Below, piece after piece: positions 35,101 to 44,952 of a stretch of 64,000 nt of DNA. The DNA is from Tribonema minus. Lineage: Eukaryota > Sar > Xanthophyceae > Tribonematales > Tribonemataceae. Made by a program: the position numbers and the translations under genes. The stretch covers positions 98,690 through 162,689 of the forward strand of contig JAFCMP010000149.1 in the NCBI GenBank assembly GCA_017506865.1. The letters run 5' to 3'. The notes beneath the pieces were generated by a model that saw only the letters and a list, made by a program, of their open reading frames with translations, was not told where the DNA came from and did not search any database. Position 1 is the first letter of the stretch; each line of letters opens with the position of its first letter.

Positions 35101-36522
35101 GTGTCGCGTTCGCTGTCCGAGCGGAGCACTGCCACGACACCCACCCGCGCTTCGACTTCGACGCGCTGCACTCACTCACTGACCTCGTCCGGCACGAACT
35201 CGTTGTTGCCGAGCGCGAAGGCGACGGGGGCGCGCGGGAACGCGCGCGCAACAGCGCTCAGCGCCGCGCGCTGCGCCGCGGCGACCGCCGCCGGCGCATC
35301 GAGGTAGTGCGCGGGCAAGTCACCGCCGAGAAGTATCGCCGCAGGCGCAGCGTCGACGCGCGCCGCGTGCGCGAGCGCCGACTGCAGGAGGGTGATGGGG
35401 GGGTCGCAGCCGAGGAGGGGGGCGGGCGCGGCGGCGGACTGTGCCGCGAGGTCGATGGCGACGGTTGCGGTGGCGGCGGCGGCGGCGAGTGCGGTGGTGC
35501 AGGCGGGGTCGTTCCTCGTGGGGTCGCTGCATGGGGCAGTGTCGCGGCACATGCCTTTTGGGGGGACGCGGGGGGGGGGGGAGGAGGGTTGGAGCGCATT
35601 GGGGGCGGCGTGGCTGCGCACAGAAGTGCGTTTACGAACAAAGAAACGCGTCAGACCCGCTGACGACTCATGAGTCATAAGCGTGTACGACATTGACAAC
35701 CACGTCTGCGCATTAGAAGCTAGCCTTGGAGCGTGCAGCAGCCAGCAGGCGTTTAGGACGGAGACTTCAATCCTGCAGCACTGGTGTGTTGTGCCCCCAC
35801 TTGTGGTGAATGCTGGGACGCCAAGGGAATGGCATATCATCACTCAGCGCGTTGGTCAAGGCAGCGCAAGGGTTTTGCATGATGTGCTCCGCAGTCAGGC
35901 AGCTATCCACTGCACCCGAGGCTGCGCAGGCAGTGCTGCCAGAGATATTTTGCAAGTCACTCGAAAGCTTGGCTGTCACAGAAAGACTTGTAGCTAACAT
36001 CGCTTGCTGCTGTCTGGGGCACATACCCGGCCTCTCAAGTCAAGGGGGGTACTTTCATGTCTCTTGCAATACGTGTGATGCCCGTCTTAGCACGTCAAGT
36101 CTTAGTGCCACAAGAACCTCCACTGCCAGCGCACATTGTGTAAAGCCATGGGGATGCCAACGACCAAAAATCACTATGCAGTGTACAAAGCGCAGCAGCA
36201 GCGGAGCAGCTCTGCACCGACGCGCACGCGCGGCCGCAGACCCCCACACGACACCACATCTCAAACCGCGCACCCGCGCGCACCTGTCGCGCTATCATAC
36301 GCATGCGGGTTGAACAGCGGGTCGAGGTGGATGTCGGTGATGAAGAAGAACGAAACTGTCGACGGCGGCGCATCGGACCGCGCCCAGCTCCAGAGGCCGG
36401 CGGCACGGCCGCTGCTGAGCCGCTGCTGCAGCGGCGCCGCCGCGCCGCGCCGCACGCAGAGCGCGCCTGCTGTCACGACTGCCGCCGCTGCTGCGGCCAG
36501 TGCTGCGGCTCGTCTTCTCCGC
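29019..36522 (-). CDS. Acid-sphingomyelinase-like phosphodiesterase (calcineurin-like metallophosphatase)
   Basis: Expected to hydrolyse phosphodiester head groups such as those of sphingolipids or nucleotide derivatives outside the cytosol. Minus-strand exons: 36284 to about 36522, 35184-35554, 34229-34450, 33527-33622, 32826-32922, 32267-32361, 31211-31270, 30099-30254, 29019-29441, with consistent phases from the first listed exon on. An Arg-rich stretch followed by AAALAAAAAVVTAGALCV is a likely signal anchor. Motifs in order: FFITDIHLDP, LLGGDLPAHYLD, FALGNNEFVPDE, GGYYARRV with ALNTQLWASK, IIGHIPPG, LQMFGHHSK, NPGFAHILWDT, TQYLDLE, and GVPDVTPRSL near the end. This is the order of the sphingomyelinase-like family. 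The usual GHTH is GHHS here, so one metal-ligand histidine seems changed. The 5' end is unresolved: exon 1 has no in-frame ATG and needs an upstream exon ending in phase 2. A Gly/Ser-rich region precedes the C-terminus. Confidence 0.85.
30255..31210 (-). repeat. Sphingomyelinase-like gene intron with telomere-like tracts and a duplicated segment
   Basis: Two related segments containing ACACAGGCCTG and CAATACAGGCGTTGTGA/TAATACAGGCATTGTGA lie at about 30530-30616 and 30708-30790. Telomere-like CCCTAA tracts lie at 30647-30675 and 31143-31179; the second starts about 30 bases inside the intron from the donor. Confidence 0.7.
31143..31179. repeat. Interstitial telomere-like tract
   Basis: Six CCCTAA/CCTAA units in a row with one variant (AATCCT), inside an intron of the sphingomyelinase-like gene. 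On the sense (minus) strand it reads TTAGGG and begins about 30 bases after the donor. Confidence 0.9.
31271..32266 (-). repeat. Donor junction-echo array next to exon 32267-32361
   Basis: Copies of the exon 3' end and donor (CACCTTGCCAACGGTAGTCT, then TGAGGCCGCGTCCGCC) recur at about 31829-31890 and 32130-32170. A shorter GGGGCTCACCTTGCGCAG copy is at about 31906. The copy at 31829 keeps the GAGCGTCATGCC part further inside the exon. Telomere-like CCCTAA repeats fill 31452-31500, and a palindrome-rich CAGTACAGTACTATACTGTA block lies at 32041-32095. Confidence 0.8.
31452..31500. repeat. Interstitial telomere-like tract
   Basis: About eight CCCTAA-type units (some CCCTGA or CCCGAA) in the intron between exons 31211-31270 and 32267-32361 of the sphingomyelinase-like gene. 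The longest telomere-like tract in the window. Confidence 0.9.
33295..33370 (-). repeat. Donor junction echo of exon 33527-33622
   Basis: CAGTCAGAAGCCACTCACGT, then GCCGATGAAAGTCCCGGGGG and ATGTGTCCGATG, closely repeats the functional junction at 33508-33565. The echo keeps the GTGAGT donor in the same position. Spacing between copies is about 212 bp. Confidence 0.88.
33645..33815 (+). repeat. Dispersed repeat, copy 2 (sphingomyelinase-like intron)
   Basis: Same ordered blocks as 15885-16055: CCATGCCTCGAA, AAGCTTGCACACA, CTCGTGGCCAATTGCTGCAG, AGCGGCGACC, GGAAGGCACT and CCTTGTCACCT. Here it is antisense to the host gene, so the repeat is not tied to splicing orientation. The similarity fades gradually at both ends. 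Confidence 0.8.
33900..34228 (-). repeat. Donor junction-echo array of exon 34229-34450
   Basis: Three copies of the exon 3' end occur at about 33908-33985, 34023-34100 and 34138-34215. The shared core on the + strand is CGACGTCCGCCATCTCCGAC, then TCGCGCTTCGACGCCCAC and TGCGTGTTGAGCG. The functional copy is at 34247-34310. The period is about 115 bp, and CTACTTCAA separates the units. Confidence 0.92.
34700..35183 (-). repeat. Donor junction-echo array of exon 35184-35554
   Basis: Copies of CTGACCTCGTCCGGCACGAA (functional at about 35179) recur at about 34979 and, more diverged, 34709. Each is followed by blocks containing GCATGCGCCCCTGCGC and AAAATGCATGCACG (about 34742-34780 and 35058-35098). 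The unit is therefore longer than the junction alone, roughly 200-300 bp. Confidence 0.8.
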
Positions 36523-38021
36523 CTGGCGACGACGGGGGCGGGAGGGGGACGCGCATGTCAGGCGCAGCCGCGCGCGCAGCGGCGGCGTGGGCATGTAGGC
36601 AAATGGGTTTACTATGCGCCTCAGGCATGGCTGCGTGTGGCGGCGGCATGGCTGCGGACGCGAGTGCCGACGGTGGCGGCCGTGCGCGTGTTGGGGCCGC
36701 GCTGAGCACTGGTCCTTACCCTCACCCTGACCCTAGCCCTAATCCGAACCCTGAGTGGCTTTCTGCATGTGCTGCTTGCTGCCTCTCCTTCGCGCGCATG
36801 CCGTCATGGTCGGCGGAAGCGTCCACGCGTCCAGCAAGCGGCTGATCCGTTGCAGTGAACCGTACTATAGCGCATCGCTCTGTAGACAATGCTGCGCGCT
36901 GCGCTGCGGCGGAAGGGGCCACAGCTGCTGACACGCCACTGTACTGTAACTGTACCGCCGCGTATTGCCGGCACCCTGCCAGTTGCAGCAGCCGCACGAG
37001 CGCGCCTGCCCTTACTCTTGAATGGATACCTGGGAGTGTTTTGTGGACTTGGGTTCCAAATTCTGCATCATCGGCTGCGCTGGTGCTGGCAGAGCACATG
37101 AAATCAGGTGCGATGCCATGTTATTGTGTGTTGCGGTTCTACATTGACCTGTCGGTATTTGCCTCATTGGCGTTGGGGTCATGTCAAAACATGATGTGAG
37201 AAACTATTGTCAGATGCTTGAGAGCGCCAATGGTTATGGCACATCGTGCTAATGGGTAGAATTGGTTGCAGGAGGCGCAAGTAGAAGCCAGCACTGCTTG
37301 ATGGGTTATGAGCTCTGCAGTTGTCGTAGCCGCACGAGCCGAAGAATTGCGTGCATGCAGCACCTCTAAATGGTCAGCACATGACGCACTGTGTACACCT
37401 GAAAATTCACTACTGTAGCACCTGGTCAGCTCAGTCACGGTGTGCACTTGAAACTTCACTGACGTGAGTGGTGCCACATTTGCACATGCAATTGCTGTGA
37501 AAGGCTGTCCGCTGTGCCAACAAGGATGAGTCATGTAGAGTGGCTATGCATTGGCAGCTATCTTCAGTGCGAGAGGGTGCGTGACATGTTGTAGTCACAG
37601 CAGAGCAAGTGCCCTAACCCTGATCAAACCTCTGTTACGTAACAGTCAGCTCAACGAATGTGTCCTAGAGTAAGGTTCGCAGAAGCTGGAGTTTGTTGCT
37701 GGTTTGCCGCAAGCAAGTACAGACCTGCTCGGGTGAGTAGTGACAGCACTGCTGTTGGCTTGTGTCAGATTGCTGCTGCTAAATGCTCCCTCCTCGTCCC
37801 AGTTCACCGCACCGTAAGCAGGTGCATCAGGATGCATCACGCGCGCCGCTTGCTGTAGACCTGTTGGCGCCGCAAATTTGCCTGGCCAGGAGGCTCGCCA
37901 GAACAAGGTCAAAATCGTATCAACGGCAAACTTCCCGACTTGAAGTCTGCAGCTCATGCACGGCAGCACAACTCGAGCTACAGTTTGCCAAGAGGAGAAC
38001 GAAGTCAGGCGCAGCGGAGCC
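36523..38021. promoter_or_regulatory. Divergent region between the sphingomyelinase-like and fibrillin genes
   Basis: Holds the missing first exon of the minus-strand gene (a GC-rich part up to about 36710 is the likeliest place) and the promoter of the fibrillin gene. Telomere-like CCCTGACCCTAGCCCTAA-type sequence lies at 36719-36750. AGTGACAGCACTGCTG and similar short sequence precede the fibrillin ATG. No core promoter element could be assigned. Confidence 0.4.
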
Positions 38022-41000
38022 ATGTTGTCCGGAACAAGGACATTGCTGGCGGTGCTGGTGCTGCTGCCTCTTAGCTACAGCTTTGTAGTGCCAGCTGCAC
38101 CTCTTGCCGGGAGGAGGTCATGTGCACTTCGGAGCACTTCAGAGTGGTCATACCCCTCTGACAGCGAGTACGAGGTTAGTGAATGCTTTCAGTAGTCTAT
38201 TTCGCTGGCCACTTGTGTGCACGCCAAGTTGTAGGATTGCTACTACTGAGCGTTGGTCGGTAGTCAGAGTCAGCAATTTGCCTCCAACATGATGCATTGA
38301 AGTCGCGTTTTCAAGAAGCTGCATTCTTCCACCGCCGCAGCCAATAAAGCACACGCCCCATTGTAATTGCCGAACAACGCCAATTTCAAACGAAGTTGAT
38401 TATTCAGCGCTGTGTGTCATACGGCGGTCAATGAACTCTTGCATGCTGCTCTGCACATACTTTGCTTGGCGAGCAGGTGGTTGACAGGCAGACACCCAAT
38501 GCGCAGGCCGACAACCCGGCGTTGCGCGATAGCATAAAGAAGGTCAGTGCATGCATCGTCCGAAAACTGGCGTCATCGAATTCGCCTGACTTATGTACGT
38601 GTATCATACTATGGCGCCGATCACGCCAAGCGCGTGATTAGGGGAGGGCGACACTCCCGCAAGCGCCGCGCATTGCGACCACTTGCGCACGCTAATGGCT
38701 GCATCGTCACGCTTTATCTCTGCTGCACCTCAAGTGAGACACACAGTCAGCTCACAAAGCTCGGCGGGCATTGCACTGAATGGCACACACTTGATACCCG
38801 CCGCATTGCCTGAGCAGCAATGTCGCTCTCATTTGGCACTTCCAGAGAGTTACTATTATCTGCGCACATGAGCAAGCGACGTGATGTGAAGCGCTGAGCC
38901 CTGCAGCTGCTGATGTGCAACTGCCGTGGTATGACATGTGTCTTGGCGGCAGCAGCGCTCAGCCATCGGGCACCGTGCTTACGCGCGCTTGCAATACCGA
39001 TCGCGTCTTGGCCCACAGGAAATCATGCTGCTGGCGGCGACGACCAACAGGGGGCAGCTGGCGAGCGACGATGAGAAGAGCACCGTGTCCGATCTGGTCT
39101 ACCAGTTGGAGGGTGAGCGCTGGCGCAATGTTGAACTTTCATCATTCTTCAAGAAGTATTCCACTGGGTCGTGGCTGTGAGAAGCTACATTAGATTGGTT
39201 GATGGCGCAACTCAAACCCTTCACAATTCAATTCATGATGCAGCAAGCAACCCTAACCCTACGTACGCCCCTGTGTCCAGCCATTGAAGAACTGGCTGGA
39301 TGTTTTTTTTATTGATTCTCGCTACAAGGCGTGGAACAGTGCACATGATTGATGTCAAGCTTACTACCATAGTCTACATGTATCTTGTGACAACTTGAAA
39401 GTGTCTCAATGCGCATCGACGATCACTTCTGAACAACATCGCCAAGACGGCAACTGTTCCCCCAATATGATGGATGTACTTTACTTGGGTGCACTTCAAC
39501 TAGACAACTTCAACCCATTTTTTTCTCTGTCTGCGGCTCATGCAGCGCTCAACCCGACGCTTGCTACGAGCTTCAAGTGTTTTGTCGCAAAACTGGATAT
39601 ATGCATGTAGTTTGCGGTCACATTGCCTTGAAGCCAGACTCGTGGCCATCAACATGCCCGCAACCCGGCTAGAATGCTTACTTCGATCAACGTACATTTG
39701 TGATTGGACGACTCTAACGCATGCCCTCCCTGTCTACCTTGCGTGCACAGCGCTCAACCCGACGCCCGTGACGAATGTCCCCCCCAATACATTATGGATG
39801 AACATTACTTGGATGTACTCCGACCAGACGCCTTTAACCTACTTTTTCTCTCCGTCTACGGCGCATGCAGCGCTCAACCCGCCGCTTGTAACAAGTTGAG
39901 TGTACTGTTGTAAAACTGGATAACTGTAGTTTGCAGTCTCATTGCCTTGAAGCCAGGCTCATGGCCTTCAGCATATGCGCGACCCGGCTAGGATGCTCAG
40001 CGTTCAATGCTGACTTCGACTGACGTGCACTCGTGCGACGATGCTAACGCATGTTCTCCCCGTCTAACTCGCATGCAGCGCCCGGCCGTGACCAATGCCC
40101 CCTCAGTACATGGTGGATGTACTTTACTTGGATGTACTTCAACCAGACGACTTTAACCCGTTGTTTCTCTCTGTCTGCGGCGCATGCAGCGCTCAACCCA
40201 ACGCTTGTTACAAGTCGCGTGTTGTGCCGCAAAGCTGGATAATTGTAGTTTGCGGTCACATTGCCTTGAAGCCAGACTCATGGCCAATCAACGCACACGC
40301 AAACTGGCGATACTCATCACCCATTTCATCACGTGGGACGATTTCAACGCATTCAATTCCTGTCAGCCTCGCAATGCAGCGCTCAACCCGACACCCATGA
40401 CCAATGCCCCCCCAATACATGATGGATGCACTTTCCTTGCATGTACTTCAGCCAGACAACTTTAACCCTTTTTTCTCTCTCTCTGCGGCGCGTGCGCAGC
40501 TCTCAACCCGACACCCGTGACCAACGACGACATCGCCATCGGCGGCACGTGGGAGCTCATCTTCAGCGACGTGCAGCCCTTCCGCTCTAGCCCGTTCTTC
40601 ATGGCCGTCGGGGAGCTCTTCCAAGACGTGAGCGCTGCCATGCTGACGTTTTGAGTGCATGTTATTCATGGCATTCTCGCCTTTGGAAAGCAAAGTCACA
40701 AAACCAGAGTCGTCCCTTCTTCATGGCTGTCTGGGAGCTCTTCCAAGTCGCGAGCACTGCCATTCTGGCCTGCATCTGCATGTTGTTGCACTTGGTGACC
40801 CAGTATTATTGCCACTGGCACCACAACCGGGCACAGTCTGTTGGTCTGATGGTCAAAGTCAGGGCAAGCATTACTGGTGTGCTTCGCAATTCACCTCAGT
40901 GCCAGAGACTCTGCCAGAGGTGTAGGTAGACGTGGTGACGCGCTCACAATTTGTGTTGCAGGTGAGGAACTGGCATTTTTGTCTAAGGTTGCGCTCGGAG

Positions 41001-41339
41001 TTAGGGCCAAGGCTGAGGTCATTCGTGTTGTGGCTGTGCAGCTCACCTCAGGCAAGGGGCTCCAGCGGACGTAGACGCTGCAGATTTGGCCCCATGCAGA
41101 GGCTCTGTGCATCATTGCAGCATCGGTATCATGTCTCTGGATTGCGGCCTCATCAAGAGGTGGCGCGGTCGTCCTGCACGCTGAAAAACCTTATCGCTGA
41201 CCGCAACACAGCTCGGTATAACGCAGCATCGACAGCTGCTCACTCATGACAATGGCATGTGCGCGCGGTGACGCAGCTGCTGTGCAGCCTCAATTGAACT
41301 CCATCTGACAATATGGTCACACCACCTGCTGCTGCCGCC

Positions 41340-41370
<31 letters not shown>

Positions 41371-43827
41371 CTGCTGCTGGTGCTGCCGCCGCTGCTGCCA
41401 TTGCTGGTGCCACTGCTGCTGCGCCACTGCCGCTGCAGGACCGGTCACGCGGCGAGACCGCGTTTGCGCTTCACCGCGCGGCTACCGCCAATGGCGAGGT
41501 GAGACGATGTCATTTACTGTGCCCTGTGTAGGATCTGATGCCCCTGTTGCATTGCTGAGTCGGGAACAAGTCATATTGCACCCCCACTGCAGGAATTTGC
41601 GTTGCTACTGCTGGTGGCAGCTGAGACCAAGTCGCAGGCTTGCGCCATCGCGATGTTCAATGTGCGCGGAAAGGTGCCTCCTGTGCAGCAGTGGACTCCT
41701 TTTTGTCATTACCTGCTTCCCGCCTCAGTTAGGGTTGGGGTTACGTCAGTGGACACGTGCTGGCAGAGCATGAAGCAAAAACAGCCCCAACCCACTGAGT
41801 CAACCTGATTTCACATTCTTCAAAGTCATGATTGTCATACTTGTATGCACGCAGCGCTGACACTTCCCGCACTTTGCCCCTGCCCGGCTGACCACAGATT
41901 GGCAGGGTGCGGCAGATGATCAGCGGCTCGGAGCTCACGTCAGAGGTTGACCTCCGCGTCGGCCTGCTCTCCGGGGTCCCCTTCTCCCTCTCCGGGACTG
42001 TTGTCAGTCGCGCCAAGGTGAGAGTTTTGTTCTGACTCTGAAGCTCAGTCGCCACAGGAGTGACATCAGTGCTTAGTTGTCAGTCGTGCCAAGGTGAGCA
42101 TTTCATTTCTGGACGTGCATTCGCGAGCCTGCTTCTTTCAAACACCGCAGCAGCGGGACTCCTGCTGGCGGCGCGCACCAAGGCCTGAGCACTGCTGCTG
42201 CTTTCCATCTGGCACGGCTCAGCATTTGGTCTGACTCTGAGTCTCAGTCGCCACAGGCGTGACATCAGCGCTCAAACACGTGGTACATGCCTGCTTTCTG
42301 CTGCTTGTTTGCCGCCAGTGCACTTGCCCAATGATGCGCAACGCTGCCTGCGTGTGCTGGTATCAGAGCCTGGCTTTTTTGGAGTCTCATGATCACAGCG
42401 CACGCGTCGTTGGGCAGAGAAACGCCGCCGTTGCCGGCACACCGTCTGCCGACATCACTGCGACTTGTGCGCACTGCAGCGCCTCAGCCCCCTCGCCTCC
42501 ATGATGTGGAAGATGGTGATTAATTTTCTGCATGGCCAAATTGGTAGACCCGAGGGCCTGGCATGCGTGGTTATCAACATGTTGCTCCCTGATCATGAGC
42601 GATGGCAGCACAGCACAAGTGCCCCAACGTCTAAGTCAGAGAGCTGTACGCAGTGCATTTGATCCATTGACACCTCGTGGTGCGATGACACAATGGGATC
42701 AATCATCAGATGCTGTATGTACCGGCCAACCATTTCACGCCATGCCACTGCCTGGACAGGACCACTGGCATCCACTTTGCTCGGTCCATCCTGTGACACC
42801 CACAGCACGCTGTTCTGCGATTGCCACTGCCAGGTCAACGCCCTGGACGGCGCGTAAATGCTTGCGACTCAGCCCGCCGCAAATAGCATTCACTGACGGC
42901 GTCAGCGCTCAACCCCTGTGCGCGCTGCAGATCACCCCTATGGACACGGACAGCTTCGGAGTTGTGGCCACCACGACCACCATGAAGAACAGCAACGTGC
43001 TGCCGTTCTTGAACGAGGCCGTCGACGTGCCCGTTGAGCAGGTGCGTACTGCGCTGTCAGTACACTGTGCTACACTGTCAGTACACTGTACTACACTGTC
43101 AGTACAACTGTACTCAACTTTGGTGACAGTACACTGCGCCACCGCATCCTCGTGCGCATTATTATCTGCTGCGCCACGCTCCGATTGACGCCGTTGGCGT
43201 GCCTGTTGAGCACGTTGCGTTCGCATCAATCACCCCCCCTCATGTGTAGCTTTGCGCATCAGGTGTGGTCAATGCGATTGCATGCACCTCAGCACCTCCA
43301 TGGAGAGATGCGGGCAGTGTATGGAGAGTCACGTGGAGCGCAGTTCAGATACCGCGATGCACGCAAGTACAGTAATTGTACTGGTACATCCGCGCTCGCC
43401 CTCTGATGTCTACATCACCAATGGCCCCATGGTCCCTGATCCCCCGCTACCATATGGGCGCGAGAGAGCCCTGTTCTGCTAGAATGTCACCCTCTGCTTG
43501 CGCCTTACACATCCCTGCCCTGCCTGATTGCGTGCTCGCTTGTGCCAAGCGCAGGCGTTCACGTGCCCGCCCTGTGCTCGGTACTTCAACAATTCGCCTC
43601 ATGGTCTTTAATCCCCCTGCTCGATAAGGGCACAAGAGACCCTGCTGCTCGCGCGCCTGACACATCCCTGCCCTGCCGCATTGCGTACGTGTGCGCGCCA
43701 TGTGCAGGCATTCACGGCGATCCGCGGCTCCGCCCCGGAGGTGCGGCTAAGCACCTACTATCTGGACTCCGACTTCAGGGTCAGCCGCACGCCCGACGAG
43801 CACTACTTCATCTACACGCGCGCATAA
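38022..43827 (+). CDS. Plastid lipid-associated protein (PAP/fibrillin)
   Basis: Fibrillins are plastid lipid-binding structural proteins associated with thylakoids, plastoglobules and carotenoid storage. Exons 38022-38174, 38477-38542, 39019-39112, 40500-40627, 41439-41498, 41898-42017, 42931-43041 and 43708-43827 join in frame to 283 residues. Residues 1-20 form a signal peptide; the following FVVPAAPLAGRRS is typical of transit peptides that start with Phe in algae with complex plastids. The mature domain has the family pattern: IMLLAATTNRGQLASDDEK, LVYQLEALNPTPVT, GTWELIFSDVQPFRSSPFF, TANGEIGRVRQMISGSEL, LRVGLLSGVPFSLSGTVV and APEVRLSTYYLDSDFRVSR. The domain looks complete, so the protein is probably active in lipid binding. 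Six of seven introns are in phase 0. Intron 3 is a striking junction-echo array. Confidence 0.92.
39113..40499 (+). repeat. Higher-order junction-echo array in fibrillin intron 3
   Basis: The functional acceptor (GCGCAG then CTCTCAACCCGACACCCGTG) is preceded by six copies. They have cores like GCAGCGCTCAACCCGACG at about 39541, 39747, 39868, 40075, 40188 and 40378. They alternate between two subtypes with different flanks, giving a unit of about 325 bp repeated nearly three times. Shared blocks include TTGCCTTGAAGCCAGACTC (about 39627, 39944, 40261), TACTTGGATGTACT (39809, 40127) and GTAGTTTGCGGTCACATTG. Confidence 0.93.
40628..41438 (+). repeat. Fibrillin intron 4 with donor echo
   Basis: The exon 4 3' end (CTTCATGGCCGTCGGGGAGC, then TCTTCCAAGAC) is repeated at about 40720-40765 as CTTCATGGCTGTCTGGGAGC, then TCTTCCAAGTC, followed by GAGCACTGCC in place of GAGCGCTGCC. 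The echo has lost the GT donor. A CTG/GCC trinucleotide tract at 41328-41400 lies just before the next acceptor. Confidence 0.85.
42018..42930 (+). repeat. Fibrillin intron 6 with donor echo
   Basis: GTTGTCAGTCGCGCCAAGGT at the functional junction (about 42000-42019) is repeated as GTTGTCAGTCGTGCCAAGGT at about 42076-42095. CTGACTCTGAAGCTCAGTCG and CACAGGAGTGACATCAG (about 42032) recur at about 42231 with CACAGGCGTGACATCAG. Confidence 0.85.
43060..43130 (+). repeat. Short tandem repeat in fibrillin intron 7
   Basis: About three copies of a unit of roughly 22 bp built from TGTCAGTACACTG and TACTACAC/GCTACAC immediately follow the donor at 43042. The copies are nearly identical, so this is a young array or one kept uniform. 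Confidence 0.85.
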
Positions 43828-44952
43828 CGGCGCAGTTTTGCTTCTAAATCATAGGCTTTGCGACAATCTAACACATTGGTATTATAATGTTACGTGATTT
43901 TGGTTGCCGTTTCACATCATCTGGCGAGGGGGCCCCCATTCTGCACTTGCAAGGGGCACCGCCTGTAGGCGTCTCTGGTGGCCCTCCCATCAATGCACAC
44001 GTTAGTAAACACACCATGTTGCGCGTATTGCGCACGTGACCACTTTTCCAGCGTCACTTGCAAGGGTCCGTGCCCTGGCCGCCAGACACAGTCTGCCTTT
44101 GACATGCTGTATATGTATGGAGTAACTGTACATATCTATGGATATGAGGTTGACGCACATGTGTGCATGCTAGAGGGCCCTTCGACATCCTCTGCACAGA
44201 GGGCCTGCAATGGGGGAGGGGGCTTGACCGCCAACGTCAGTGCGCCTTTGCCACGCTGCATGTGTAGGGGCGCGCAGTCGTGCCGTGTGCCTTTGCGATG
44301 CTGTGCCACATGCGCAGGGGTACACAAAACAGTTCAGAATCACCATGCATGCATGTTCTTCACCTCCAGACGCAGCAGTGCGCAGTGCGGTCGTGCTGCA
44401 AAAGTATGTGTGCATCAGGCGTAGTGGCATTGATGTCCTAACATCAACATTGGCAGGGAGATCAGCACGAATGCAGCAGGATGTGATGACGCTGACATCT
44501 CAAGTCGTGGTGACTGACACTGTCTGAACCGGTTCACACCTGAGCCCTATCAACCCTGTTCTCTAGCATTGTGCTCTGCCTATTTGTGGTAGCAGATGAT
44601 ACAGGAACTGTCAATGTATACAGATACTTCCGACCGACGCGGCTGCTCACAGGGGCGCCTCGCGTTCGCTTACATAGTGTCATAAACACTCCAGCCTCAT
44701 GTGCCCCTTCCCCTGCCGGGGGGGATATTGCCGCCCTGATCTGCATACACGAAAAATCAATCGCACCACGGTTTTGCCACCGACAAGGACCACCTGACAA
44801 GAATCCAAGCAACAACGCGTCGCGAGCCGCTAGCCTCTGCCTCCCCCTTCAGAAGTAACGTGTACGGTAAAAGGCCGTGACAAAAAAGGTTTGCCAAAAC
44901 TGAGAGGCTCCAGCCCTTGGGCGGGGTTGGTGAGCCAAGGCATGGCATGATG
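43828..44952. other. Convergent intergenic region, no gene recognised
   Basis: Lies between the stop codons of the fibrillin gene and the minus-strand deacetylase. GCACTTGCAAGGGGCACCGC-type sequence and several short frames are present, but nothing with coding character or a recognised motif. Confidence 0.4.
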
